Shown here in pieces: positions 32,317-39,975 of a DNA stretch of 39,975 bases (the first letter of the stretch is position 1; each line of letters starts with the position of its first letter). Source of the stretch: Chloroflexota bacterium (GTDB lineage: Bacteria > Chloroflexota > UBA6077 > SHYK01); NCBI GenBank assembly GCA_016202435.1, contig JACQOR010000034.1:1-39975 (forward strand), read 5' to 3'. The translations under genes were made by a program, and so were the position numbers. The notes below the pieces were generated by a model. That model worked only from the letters and a program-made list of their open reading frames with translations, searched no databases and had not been told where the DNA came from.

Positions 32317-33327
32317 ATGGTTGACCACGCGCTCGCAGGCTTCATCCTTGTCGTCGCGCTTGCCCTCGTCTTCGACTTCATCAACGGGTTCCACGATACC
32401 GCCAATGCGATAGCCACTTCCGTGGCCACCCGAGTTCTCTCGCCCGGGCGTGCGGTACTCATGGCCGCAGCCATGAACTTTCTCGGCGCTCTCTCCGGTA
32501 CGGCAGTGGCGACGACCGTTGGGAGAGGGATCATCCCACCTGAGGCTGCAACACAGACGCTAGTGGTGGGAGCGCTCTTATCCGCTATCACCTGGGACCT
32601 GATCACCTGGTACTACGGCCTCCCTTCCAGCTCCAGCCATGCGCTGGTGTTCTCCATCGTGGGCGCTGGTGTGGCGATCGGGGGCTGGGGAGCGATACTG
32701 GCCGACGGCGTGACCAAGACGTTTCAGGGTCTCGGGCTTTCTCCAGTTCTAGGATTCCTCGGGGCCACGGTCATTCTCATGCTACTGCGGTGGCTTTTTG
32801 CGACCAGCAGACCGACTCTCGTCTCCGCCATCTTTGGGAGGGCGCAGGTCGGGTCGGCCGTCTACATGGCCTTCTCCCACGGCTCTAATGACGCGCAGAA
32901 AACAATGGGCGTAATGACCATGGCCCTCGCGGCCTATGGAGGCTGGTCTGGCTCCCAGTGGCAGGTACCCCTTTGGATAATTATCTCGGCTGCCACAGCC
33001 ATGGCCCTGGGAACGGCCGTGGGCGGGTGGCGCATCATTCGGACTATGGGGCTCCGCATTACGCACATTCGCCCTATCCACGGCTTCGCCGCGGAGACGG
33101 CCGCCGCCACGGTCATCGAGGTTGCTAGCCGCCTCGGTATTCCGGTATCCACCACCCACACGATCAGCTCGGCGATTCTTGGGGTGGGCTCTGTTCAACG
33201 GCTGTCAGCCGTTCGATGGGGGGTGGCCGGCAACATCGTGGTGGCCTGGGTTCTGACCATTCCGGCCTGCACCGCCCTGGGCTGGGTCTACACCACGCTC
33301 CTGCGTCTCGTTGTTTCGGGCGCCTAG
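32317..33327 (+). CDS. Pit-family inorganic phosphate transporter
   Basis: This is a cation- or proton-coupled low-affinity phosphate permease. The 336-residue protein has about ten predicted helices. It shows the duplicated PiT signature: FDFINGFHDTANAIATSVAT in the first half and MAFSHGSNDAQKTMGVMTMA in the second. YYGLPSSSSHALVFSIVGA and the matching GIPVSTTHTISSAILGVG are also repeated in each half. ATG 32317 has no clear ribosome site. It converges with a DUF47 (Pit accessory) gene instead of forming the usual operon with it. Confidence 0.94.
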   Translation: MVDHALAGFILVVALALVFDFINGFHDTANAIATSVATRVLSPGRAVLMAAAMNFLGALSGTAVATTVGRGIIPPEAATQTLVVGALLSAITWDLITWYYGLPSSSSHALVFSIVGAGVAIGGWGAILADGVTKTFQGLGLSPVLGFLGATVILMLLRWLFATSRPTLVSAIFGRAQVGSAVYMAFSHGSNDAQKTMGVMTMALAAYGGWSGSQWQVPLWIIISAATAMALGTAVGGWRIIRTMGLRITHIRPIHGFAAETAAATVIEVASRLGIPVSTTHTISSAILGVGSVQRLSAVRWGVAGNIVVAWVLTIPACTALGWVYTTLLRLVVSGA

Positions 33328-33456
33328 ACCCCTTCGCTGGACGAACCGGCAGCGCTCTGTTTCCGCCCTTGAAACGCCCCGAACAAGTCCGCGCCAGACA
33401 GCATGCTGCGCGAACCTGATGGAAATGGGGCGACGTCCCCGCTAAGCGCGCGGCGG

Positions 33457-34101
33457 CTATGCGTGCTTCACGACGATGTTCTGGATCACCGTTGCAACAT
33501 GCTCTGCCTTGTCGGTGGCGCCTTCCAGCATCTGATAGATATCGCCCCAGCGGATAGCGCTTGCCAGAGATGCGACATCGGTCGCATTGTCGTACAGGGT
33601 ACCGAGTGCCTCGCCCAGTAGCTCATCAGCCTCGTTCTCAAGACGGTGGACCTCAGCCTTGGACTTCTCGATCGTCGCTCGCCTCTTCGTGTTGACCAGC
33701 AGCGGGACCATTTGCTCAATGACTATCGCCTGCTCGGCAATTACCCGAGCAAAGCGGACGGCCAGCTCAGTTGGCTTGTCGATCTTGTAGATATACATAC
33801 GACGCGAAACGTCTTCGGTCCAGTCCAGTACATCGTCTAGGGCTTCAGCCAGTTCGCTGATGTCCTCCCGGTCCAGGGGCGTGATGAAGGTCCGATTGAG
33901 TGCTCCGAAGATCTCGTGAGTCATCTCATCACCGGCGTGTTCGATGTCTTTCAAGCGCCGCGCCTTACGCTGCACGTCGATGTAGTTCTCCATGAAGTCC
34001 AACAGCGCGTCGGCACCTTCACGCACGTTGGTGGCGCTCTGGTTCAGGAGCTCAAAAAAACGCTCTTCGTGAGGAATGAAGCGGAACAGATTTGCGACCA
34101 T
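33457..34101 (-). CDS. DUF47/PhoU-like protein, Pit accessory family
   Basis: This 214-residue helical protein is of the DUF47 family, related to PhoU. Its genes usually sit next to pit genes and it is thought to modulate the transporter. Family marks are NLFRFIPHEERFFELLNQSA at the start, DIEHAGDEMTHEIFGALNRT and FITPLDREDISELAEALDDV. LENEADELLGEALGTLYD follows in the second helical bundle. The ExxxD patterns resemble the metal-binding motifs of PhoU. ATG 34101 lies next to a 345-base gap. It converges with the Pit gene, whose stop is about 130 bases away. Confidence 0.9.
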   Translation of the reverse strand: MVANLFRFIPHEERFFELLNQSATNVREGADALLDFMENYIDVQRKARRLKDIEHAGDEMTHEIFGALNRTFITPLDREDISELAEALDDVLDWTEDVSRRMYIYKIDKPTELAVRFARVIAEQAIVIEQMVPLLVNTKRRATIEKSKAEVHRLENEADELLGEALGTLYDNATDVASLASAIRWGDIYQMLEGATDKAEHVATVIQNIVVKHA

Positions 34102-34446
34102 AGATCTCCCCTGCTATTCCTCCGACATGGTAAAGGATCGCGTCGACTCAAGGCCTCGCGGCCGTCACAAACTGGTGACTGACTTAATGGCGGCGACCTT
34201 TGCTCTCCTCTCTCTTTCTTGTGCCAAACGTGTGGACAATCTGGGGACAGATTCGCTGTTGCTTGTGGGAAGGCGGTGACCATCTTGTGGACGGCCCACC
34301 ACGATGTCGCTCTGGCTTGAGATCCGCCGCGCCCAGCAGATCAGACCGCATAGAATCGCCGCTGCATTGTCGACAGTGCTACTATGCGACTTAGCGATCA
34401 TATGTTCGATGCCGTCACGTTATCGTTCTGATCCGGAGGCTGTGAG
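34102..34446. other. Gene-free region before rplI-dnaB with DnaA-box-like sites
   Basis: I see no gene in these 345 bases. They hold TGTGGACAA at 34231-34239, whose complement TTGTCCACA equals the DnaA box known from high-GC Actinobacteria. A near match TGTGGACGG lies at 34286-34294, and looser copies at 34243 (TGGGGACAG) and 34264 (TGTGGGAAG), all in one direction. A pyrimidine-rich stretch (34201-34220) precedes them. The promoters for rplI and the divergent DUF47 gene must lie here. No AT-rich unwinding element is evident. Confidence 0.35.
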
Positions 34447-34896
34447 ATGAAGATCGTGCTTAGACGCGATGTGCCCGACCTGGGAAAGGCCGGGGACCTA
34501 AAAGATGTGGCAGACGGCTTCGCTCGAAACTATCTCATTCCTCGAGGGTTCGCAGTCGCTGCCACCGCGAACGCCGTGGCTCAGATAGAAGCAAAGCGGG
34601 GCGCTGAGCAGCGCCAGCACGCGCGCATCGACGAAGAGCGGCGAGCCCTCGCTCGGACGCTCGAGGGAAGCCGGGTCGTAGTGCGGGCGAAAGCTGGTGG
34701 TCGCGGGCGCCTCCACGGCTCTGTCACCGCGATCCAAATCGCGGAAGCATTGAGCGCTGCCCTGGGCCAAGTGGTGGATCGCCGCGAGATCGAAATAGGC
34801 GATCCCATTCGACAGGTGGGCGAGCACGAGGTCAGTGTCCGACTCGCCCGAAACGTGTCCGCAAAAGTCAAGCTCGTCGTCGAAGCCGAAGAGTAG
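34447..34896 (+). CDS. rplI: 50S ribosomal protein L9
   Basis: L9 binds 23S rRNA at the base of the L1 stalk. Its 149 residues are of usual length. The start MKIVLRRDVPDLGKAGDLKD and the conserved VADGFARNYLIPRGFAVAAT are diagnostic. A long central helix (about 41-75) joins to the C-terminal domain, with GRGRLHGSVTAIQIAEAL. The start ATG 34447 has GGAGG upstream. In many bacteria rpsF, ssb and rpsR precede it; here it begins its own group and is followed at once by dnaB. Confidence 0.97.
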   Translation: MKIVLRRDVPDLGKAGDLKDVADGFARNYLIPRGFAVAATANAVAQIEAKRGAEQRQHARIDEERRALARTLEGSRVVVRAKAGGRGRLHGSVTAIQIAEALSAALGQVVDRREIEIGDPIRQVGEHEVSVRLARNVSAKVKLVVEAEE

Positions 34897-34911
34897 TCTG
34901 GATCGGATCCC

Positions 34912-36282
34912 ATGGCTGTTGAACGGCTGGCGCCGCCCGGCGAATTCGAGCCCCTGCCGCCGCACAATACCGAGGCGGAGGAGTCGGTCCTGGGCAGTCT
35001 GCTGATCGATCCGCAGGCGATCGAAACCGTAGCGACCTTCCTTCGGGGCGCCGACTTCTACCATCCCGGAAACCGCGACATTTATGCGGCAATGCTCCGA
35101 GTCTTCGAGCGCCGCCAGCCCACCGACTTCGTGATGGTCTGCGACGAGCTCGAGCGGGACGGCCAGCTCGACGCCGTCGGCGGTGTTGGATACGTCTCGC
35201 GCCTACTCACCGTCGTTCCCACGCCCATTCATGTCGAGTACTACGCCCGCATCGTCGAACGGACGGCGGTTATGCGCCAACTCATAGGCGTAGCGGGCCG
35301 GATCGCGGCGATCGGCTACGAAGATCCCCCGGACGTCCGCCTCGCGATGGATCAGGCAGAGCAGGAGCTATTCCGGGTCACGCAGCGAAGCGTGGCACGT
35401 GACTTCCGCCACGTGCGTGATGTGCTAGCCGACTACCTCGACGAGATACAAACCGGCGACGGGGCAAACCCGATCCGCCCGGGTACCCCCAGTGGATTCA
35501 TCGATCTCGACCGAATCCTCGGCGGCTTTCAGAACTCCGACCTCATCGTCCTGGCAGCCCGGCCATCGGTAGGCAAGACGGCCCTGGCGTTAAACATCGC
35601 GCGCAACGCGGCCGTGAGATTCAACCTGGCGACGGCCATTTTCAGCGTCGAAATGAGCGCGGGGCAGGTAGCGCAGCGCCTACTGACCACCGAGTCCCGA
35701 GTTGATTCCACACGAATTCGCGAGGGGCGGCTCAACGAGGTCGACCTGCGGTCTCTCAGCGAGGCGGAGCGGACGCTGAGCGCCTCACCCATCTACATCG
35801 ACGACACTCCCAGCATCGGGATCACGGAGCTGCGCGGGAAGGCACGACGACTTCACGCCGAGCATCCCCTCAATTTGATCATCGTGGACTATCTCCAACT
35901 CCTCAGAGGCAGCTCCACCGACAACCGCGTCCAGGAAATCTCCGAAATCTCGCGCTCGCTGAAGGCGCTGGCTCGCGAGCTGGACGTGCCGGTCCTGGCC
36001 ATATCCCAGCTCTCGCGTGCCGTGGAGGGCCGGGCTGGCCACGTGCCGATGCTTTCCGACCTCCGGGATAGCGGCACTATCGAGCAGGACTCAGATGTAG
36101 TGCTCTTCATCTACCGGGAAGACGTCTATGAAACTCAACCTCAGCGCAGAGGCCAGGTCGAGCTTCTGCTGGCCAAGCACCGCAATGGCCCCACCGGAAA
36201 GGTCGCGCTGGGCTTCGATGAGCGGACGACGCGGTTCGACGATCTCCGCGCCGAACGGAGTGCCGATGCAGCCCTTAGGTGA
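34912..36282 (+). CDS. dnaB: Replicative DNA helicase DnaB
   Basis: DnaB is the ring helicase that unwinds DNA at the fork. Its 456 residues begin with the N-terminal DnaB domain (about 15-120, LPPHNTEAEESVLGSLLIDP and FYHPGNRDIYAAM). A linker helix follows, then the RecA-like C-terminal domain with Walker A ARPSVGKT (216-223) and FSVEMSAGQVAQRL. LIIVDYLQLL is the Walker B, AISQLSRAVE comes next, and LSDLRDSGTIEQDSDVVLFI ends the core. No intein is present. ATG 34912 is 15 bases after rplI, and the tandem AAA+ gene starts 17 bases before its end, so the two are coupled. Confidence 0.97.
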   Translation: MAVERLAPPGEFEPLPPHNTEAEESVLGSLLIDPQAIETVATFLRGADFYHPGNRDIYAAMLRVFERRQPTDFVMVCDELERDGQLDAVGGVGYVSRLLTVVPTPIHVEYYARIVERTAVMRQLIGVAGRIAAIGYEDPPDVRLAMDQAEQELFRVTQRSVARDFRHVRDVLADYLDEIQTGDGANPIRPGTPSGFIDLDRILGGFQNSDLIVLAARPSVGKTALALNIARNAAVRFNLATAIFSVEMSAGQVAQRLLTTESRVDSTRIREGRLNEVDLRSLSEAERTLSASPIYIDDTPSIGITELRGKARRLHAEHPLNLIIVDYLQLLRGSSTDNRVQEISEISRSLKALARELDVPVLAISQLSRAVEGRAGHVPMLSDLRDSGTIEQDSDVVLFIYREDVYETQPQRRGQVELLLAKHRNGPTGKVALGFDERTTRFDDLRAERSADAALR

Positions 36283-37663
36283 TGTGCTGCGCAGCCTCAA
36301 CCTCTCCTCAGTTTCCGCGGCGGATGACGTGCCGCGGGCAGCCGAGCAGCCTTGTCCGCAGTGCAACGGGTTCGGCTACGTTCGACGAGACGTGCCCGTG
36401 GGACATCCGGACTTTGGCAAGGCCTTTCCGTGCGAGTGCCGGATTGAGATCCTGGCGCGAGAGCGACTCGATCGCTTGCAGCAAATGGCGAACCTCGGTC
36501 CGCTGACGCGCTTGACGTTCGACACGCTTATTCCGGACGGGAGAAATCCCGAGACAGAACAACACCGCGAGCGGTTTCGTCGGGCCGTGGCGGCGGCTCG
36601 CCGCTTCGCAGAAAACCCGAACGGTTGGCTGCTGCTTGTCGGTGCGCCGGGTTGCGGCAAGACGCACCTCGCCGCCGCGGTCGCCAATGCGCGACTGGCC
36701 GCGGGCGAACCGGTGCTGTTCGTGGTGGTCCCGGATTTGCTCGATCATCTCCGGGCAGCCTTCGGGCCCTCCAGCGAGGCCTCCTACGACGAGATGTTCG
36801 AGACCGTTCGCAGCCACCCCTTGCTGATTCTGGACGACCTCGGTACGCAGAGCGCCACACCGTGGGCTCAAGAAAAGCTCTTCCAGCTTCTCAACGCCCG
36901 CTACAACCTGCGCCTGCCGACGGTCCTTACGACGAATCGAACGCTGGACGAACTGGACGAGCGCCTCCGGGTGCGTTTGACCGACCCCGATCTGGCTCAG
37001 GTTTGCTGGGTAGAACCGCCACGTTCCCTCGCGCTCCAACGTCTCGGCGCACTACCGCCCCGCATCCAGCAGATGCGCTTCGAGACCTTCCAGGTAGAGC
37101 GGCCCGGGCTCGATGCCGACCAGACGGGGAGCCTACGCATGGCAGTCGACGGGGCGCGCAGGTTCGTAACGACTCCCAAAGGCTGGCTGCTCTTCCAGGG
37201 TCCCGTTGGGTCGGGCAAGACGCATCTCGCCGCGGCCATCGCGAATGAGTGCCTGGTCTCCGGCCTCGGTGCCACGTTCGTCGGTGTTCCGGACCTCCTC
37301 GACCATCTGCGTTCTACGTTCGGGCCCGAGAGTACCGTGACTTATGACGAGCTCTTCGAAACGATTCGCACCGCGCCGATACTGATTCTCGACGACCTGG
37401 GCTCGCACAGCAGCACCGCCTGGGCACAGGAGAAGCTTTACCAACTGTTCAACTACCGATACAACTTCAACCTGCCAACGGTCGTAACCACGAACCTGCC
37501 ACTTGAGTCGATCGAGCCCCGGCTCGCTTCTCGGCTCGGTGAAGCGCGTCTGTTTCGCGTGGTCACCGACGACTACCGTCGCCCGTCTCCGGGCCGGCCC
37601 TCCGCTCGGGGGTCCTCGCTGCGCGACTCCCCGCCCCGCCGCCGACCGGGCACAAGCTACTAG
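36266..37663 (+). CDS. Tandem DnaC/IstB-like AAA+ protein, putative helicase loader
   Basis: A 465-residue protein with two full DnaC/DnaI/IstB-like ATPase domains in one chain. It opens with a cysteine site (C30-x2-C33, C56-x-C58), likely a zinc finger. Domain 1 (about 100-245) has Walker A GAPGCGKT (126-133), Walker B LLILDD (186-191) and sensor TVLTTN. Domain 2 (about 287-435) has GPVGSGKT (312-319), ILILDD (372-377) and TVVTTN. Both share PDLLDHLR, FGP, YDE and WAQEKL, showing internal duplication; the Walker A motifs are 186 residues apart. The tail is basic and Pro-rich. ATG 36266 has GGAG upstream and lies within the end of dnaB. That link makes helicase loading the best guess; no transposase is near, which argues against IstB. 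Confidence 0.85.
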   Translation: MQPLGDVLRSLNLSSVSAADDVPRAAEQPCPQCNGFGYVRRDVPVGHPDFGKAFPCECRIEILARERLDRLQQMANLGPLTRLTFDTLIPDGRNPETEQHRERFRRAVAAARRFAENPNGWLLLVGAPGCGKTHLAAAVANARLAAGEPVLFVVVPDLLDHLRAAFGPSSEASYDEMFETVRSHPLLILDDLGTQSATPWAQEKLFQLLNARYNLRLPTVLTTNRTLDELDERLRVRLTDPDLAQVCWVEPPRSLALQRLGALPPRIQQMRFETFQVERPGLDADQTGSLRMAVDGARRFVTTPKGWLLFQGPVGSGKTHLAAAIANECLVSGLGATFVGVPDLLDHLRSTFGPESTVTYDELFETIRTAPILILDDLGSHSSTAWAQEKLYQLFNYRYNFNLPTVVTTNLPLESIEPRLASRLGEARLFRVVTDDYRRPSPGRPSARGSSLRDSPPRRRPGTSY

Positions 37664-37781
37664 CGCCCTCGGCCCGGAGCTCCCGGGCTTGTTGGTCCGG
37701 GGGCCGGCCGGACACGAGGCCCCTTCCCCCCAGCACCAGCGGGTTCTGCTAGAAATACGACCCGGGACTGTGGAGTTCTCC

Positions 37782-38882
37782 ATGCGGATAGGCGTTGACG
37801 CGCGGCTGGCCGACTACACCGTAGGAGGTATCTCCCGGTACACGGTCCAGCTCATGGGGGCTCTGGGGCGGCTCACCAGTCAACACACTATTGTTGGCAT
37901 TCGCAGCCGGCACCCCAAAATCGATCCTCCCGATATCTCGGCGGACGAGACGCTGCGGGTACGAACTCCACCCCACCATCGGATGGAGCGATACGCCCTC
38001 ACCTGGGAGCTCGGGAGAGTGCACCTCGATATCTTGCACAGCCCGGACTTCATTCCGCCCCGGTCCGGCGGCTGGCGCAGCGTCATTACAGTCCACGACC
38101 TTGCCTTCCTTCGCTTCCCTCGACTGCTTACGGACCAGAGCCGCCGCTACTACGGCAACATCGGGCGGGCAGTTCACGAGGCCGACGCAATCATTTCCGT
38201 TTCTCAATCGACCGCGGACGACCTCGCACGGCTGGTTGGCGCGCCCCGCAGCAAGATTCACGTCATCTACGAAGCTCCGGATCCTGCGCTTTCGCCGATG
38301 CCCAAAGAGCAGGCCAGGACCATGGTGGCGGAGCGCTTCGGGGTAGCCGATCCCTACGTCTTGTTCGTGGGCAACCTCGAACCGCGGAAGAACCTCCCGT
38401 TACTCGCCAACGCATTCGCCCAGGTCCGAAAAGACTTCCCGGTGCGTCTCGTAATCGCCGGCAGTAACGGCTGGCTCTCGGACGACGTCTTCGCTGCAGT
38501 GCAAGCGCAGGCGCTCGCAGATGGCGTGATCTTCCTCGGCGGGGTGGCTCCTTGTGATCTGCGGCCGCTGTACTGCGGCGCGGAGGCGCTGGCGCTGCCC
38601 TCGCTGTTCGAGGGCTTCGGTCTCACCGCGGTCGAGGCGATGGCGTGTGGGACGCCCGTGGTGGTCGCGAACACGGGCGCGCTCCCGGAGGTAGTCGGTG
38701 AAGCCGGGGTACAGGTCGACCCCGATGATCCCTCCGACATAGCCGAGGGCCTGAGCTGGGTCCTCGGCAATCCGCAGTACCGAGAGGTGTTGGCCGCCCG
38801 GGGCATCGAGCGGGCGGCGACATTCTCGTGGGAGCGAGCGGCCCGGGAGACGCTGGCGGTCTACGAGAGTCTGCGGCAGTGA
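37782..38882 (+). CDS. Glycosyltransferase family 4 (group 1)
   Basis: This is a GT-B retaining glycosyltransferase of 366 residues, probably making surface glycans. The start MRIGVDARLADYTVGGISRY holds the N-terminal donor/acceptor loop (GGISRY), and ATG 37782 has GGAG upstream. The C-terminal nucleotide-sugar domain has YVLFVGNLEPRKNLPLLANA and LPSLFEGFGLTAVEAMACGT, the EFGxTxxE-type motif with two catalytic-site glutamates. PVVVANTGALPEVVGEAG follows. A longer frame starting at 37503 lies inside the preceding gene. The 118 bases upstream are GC-rich with no gene. It overlaps the next glycosyltransferase by GTGA. Confidence 0.93.
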   Translation: MRIGVDARLADYTVGGISRYTVQLMGALGRLTSQHTIVGIRSRHPKIDPPDISADETLRVRTPPHHRMERYALTWELGRVHLDILHSPDFIPPRSGGWRSVITVHDLAFLRFPRLLTDQSRRYYGNIGRAVHEADAIISVSQSTADDLARLVGAPRSKIHVIYEAPDPALSPMPKEQARTMVAERFGVADPYVLFVGNLEPRKNLPLLANAFAQVRKDFPVRLVIAGSNGWLSDDVFAAVQAQALADGVIFLGGVAPCDLRPLYCGAEALALPSLFEGFGLTAVEAMACGTPVVVANTGALPEVVGEAGVQVDPDDPSDIAEGLSWVLGNPQYREVLAARGIERAATFSWERAARETLAVYESLRQ

Positions 38883-39975
38883 GAATCCTCTTTCTCACGC
38901 CGGATCTCCCACTTCCGGCTGATCAAGGGGCCAAGCTTCGCAACGCCGCCCTCATTCGCGCCGCCGCGGCGCTTCACCAGGTTGACCTCGGGTCCTTTGC
39001 GATCGACTGGGACCGGTCGGAACCCGAGGCGGACACTAGGGCCTTGGTCCGTCGACTCGAGGTAGTGCCTGCGCCGCCCCTGCGTTCGCTGGCCACCCGA
39101 GCGCTGAACCTGGCCCTGAGTCCACTGCCGGACCTGGCGACGCGCCTCGAGTCACAGTTTTTCATCCAGGCGCTTAAGGACCTGACCGCGGACCAGCGCT
39201 ACGACGTGGTCCAAATCGAAGGCCTGGAGATGATGCCGTACCTGTCGGCCGTTCGGACGCTCGCCTCCGAGGCGGCGGTCATTTATGACGCGCACAACGC
39301 CGAGATGTCGATGCAGCGCTCCATGTTCCAGGTCGAGTTCCGGAACCCGTTACGCTGGCCCATGGGTATTTATTCATTCCTCCAGTGGTCCAAGCTCGGT
39401 ACCTACGAGCGGATCACGATGAACGCCGCGGACATGGTGCTCTGCGTATCCGATGCCGACGCGGCCAAGCTCCGAGGCCGGCGCACTGACCCCCAGCTGG
39501 TGCCGAACGGTATTGATGCCAATGCAGTCGAGTATCGCCCTCCCCCACCTCAATCCACATCCACCCTGTTCTTCGTCGGCCCCCTGGACTACCGACCCAA
39601 CGGCGACGCCGTCCGCTGGCTCGTTTCTTCCGTGTTGCCGCGGCTTCGCCGCCTCGTCCCCAACGTCCGCGTACGGTTTGCCGGCCGCGGTACCGAGCAC
39701 CTGCGAGGACCTGGCTTTGAGGGGCTGGGTTACGTCGAAGATGTCCACGCTGAGCTAGCCAGAGCTTCGGTGCTCGTGGTGCCCATGCGCATGGGGGGCG
39801 GCGTGCGATTCAAGGTGCTGGAGGCCATGGCCGCCGGTCTGCCCGTCGTCTCGACTGCGTTGGGGCTCACTGGAATCGCGGCCGAGGACGGCCAGCACGC
39901 GCTGGTCGCCGACTCACCCGACACGTTCGCAGAGGCAGTTGCCCGGTTACTCGCCGACCGCCCGCTCGCACGAAG
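38879..39975 (+). CDS. Glycosyltransferase family 4, partial at window end
   Basis: This is a second GT-B glycosyltransferase, open to the right edge (365 codons seen). GTG 38879 overlaps the previous stop as GTGA. It begins VRILFLTPDLPLPADQGAKL, with the loop that meets the acceptor. Then come VVQIEGLEMMPYL and IYDAHNAEMSMQRSM. The C-terminal half has LFFVGPLDYRPNGDAVRWLV, VVPMRMGGGVRFKVLEAMAA and GLPVVSTALGLTGI, which are typical of group 1 transferases. The RxGGGxRxKxLEAMA motif is of the kind seen in polysaccharide-synthesis members. With its neighbour it suggests the start of a cell-surface polysaccharide cluster that continues past the window. Confidence 0.92.
   Translation, partial: MRILFLTPDLPLPADQGAKLRNAALIRAAAALHQVDLGSFAIDWDRSEPEADTRALVRRLEVVPAPPLRSLATRALNLALSPLPDLATRLESQFFIQALKDLTADQRYDVVQIEGLEMMPYLSAVRTLASEAAVIYDAHNAEMSMQRSMFQVEFRNPLRWPMGIYSFLQWSKLGTYERITMNAADMVLCVSDADAAKLRGRRTDPQLVPNGIDANAVEYRPPPPQSTSTLFFVGPLDYRPNGDAVRWLVSSVLPRLRRLVPNVRVRFAGRGTEHLRGPGFEGLGYVEDVHAELARASVLVVPMRMGGGVRFKVLEAMAAGLPVVSTALGLTGIAAEDGQHALVADSPDTFAEAVARLLADRPLAR

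Noticed and set aside
31338-32606. Minus-strand frame of 422 codons across lysC, tRNA-Thr and the start of the Pit gene
   Set aside because: It runs through a tRNA gene and opposite two certain genes, so it is a chance frame.
34165-34401. Small frames (64-78 codons) in the gap before rplI
   Set aside because: There is no ribosome site, recognisable motif or sensible hydrophobic pattern, and frames on both strands are equally long.
36266-37663. IstB transposon helper as an explanation for the tandem AAA+ protein
   Set aside because: No IstA-type transposase, terminal repeats or other IS traces are nearby, and the gene overlaps dnaB.
37664-37781. Terminator in the GC-rich gap before the first glycosyltransferase
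   Set aside because: Several GC-rich partial inverted repeats exist, but none has a T-run after it.

Overview
The window is GC-rich, densely packed bacterial chromosome. The gene set suggests an uncultured Chloroflexota-like organism: a DUF3090 protein, a caa3-type oxidase with a DUF420 protein and caa3-type CtaG, a cysteine-type CcmE, an elongation factor P with Arg at its tip, many GTG/TTG starts, and a threonine cluster with linked aspartate kinase. This placement is inference from gene content. I see no rRNA, insertion sequence, phage, CRISPR array or other sign of a mobile element. Almost everything is core or housekeeping.

Layout. 1-2.9 kb (minus): a MacAB-like ABC efflux operon made of an adaptor with long helical repeats, an ATPase and a permease cut by the window edge. 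3.0-5.7 kb (minus): a DUF3090 protein, a strong terminator, and two Dpp/Opp-type permeases. 5.8-13.1 kb: aerobic respiration genes. These are DUF420, ctaA-ctaB for heme A synthesis (minus), and the divergent oxidase operon ctaC-ctaD-ctaE-ctaF-ctaG (plus). 13.3-17.8 kb: two small membrane proteins, a lipoprotein cytochrome c, ccmE, ccmA-ccmB-ccmC-ccmD, and a NUDIX hydrolase that seems to start at CTG. 17.9-18.7 kb (minus): an APS-reductase-type CysH. 18.8-26.1 kb (plus): dprA-topA-M24 peptidase-efp-biotinyl-like protein-xseA-xseB-DUF212, with many overlapping ends. 26.1-26.9 kb (minus): a WYL regulator behind a tRNA-Arg(GCG). 27.1-32.0 kb (plus): hom-thrC-thrB-lysC. 32.1-34.1 kb: tRNA-Thr(CGT), a Pit phosphate transporter and a convergent DUF47 protein. 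34.4-37.7 kb (plus): rplI-dnaB and a protein with two DnaC/IstB-like AAA+ domains. 37.8-40.0 kb: two glycosyltransferases, the second cut by the window edge.

The genes work together in clear blocks. ctaA and ctaB supply heme A to the terminal oxidase, whose subunit II carries a fused cytochrome c domain. The ccm genes mature c-type hemes for that domain and for the nearby lipoprotein cytochrome. hom, thrC, thrB and lysC cover most of the aspartate-to-threonine pathway. dnaB and the tandem ATPase are probably helicase and loader.

The observations most worth following are the double-AAA+ putative helicase loader fused end to end, a BCCP-like protein whose biotinyl lysine is replaced by glycine, a CcmE with Cys in place of the heme-binding His, a tRNA-Arg with the rare GCG anticodon, a CTG start coupled to the ccmD stop, and a DtxR-like palindrome between the peptide permease and DUF420 genes. 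I did not find a convincing wholly new multi-gene system.
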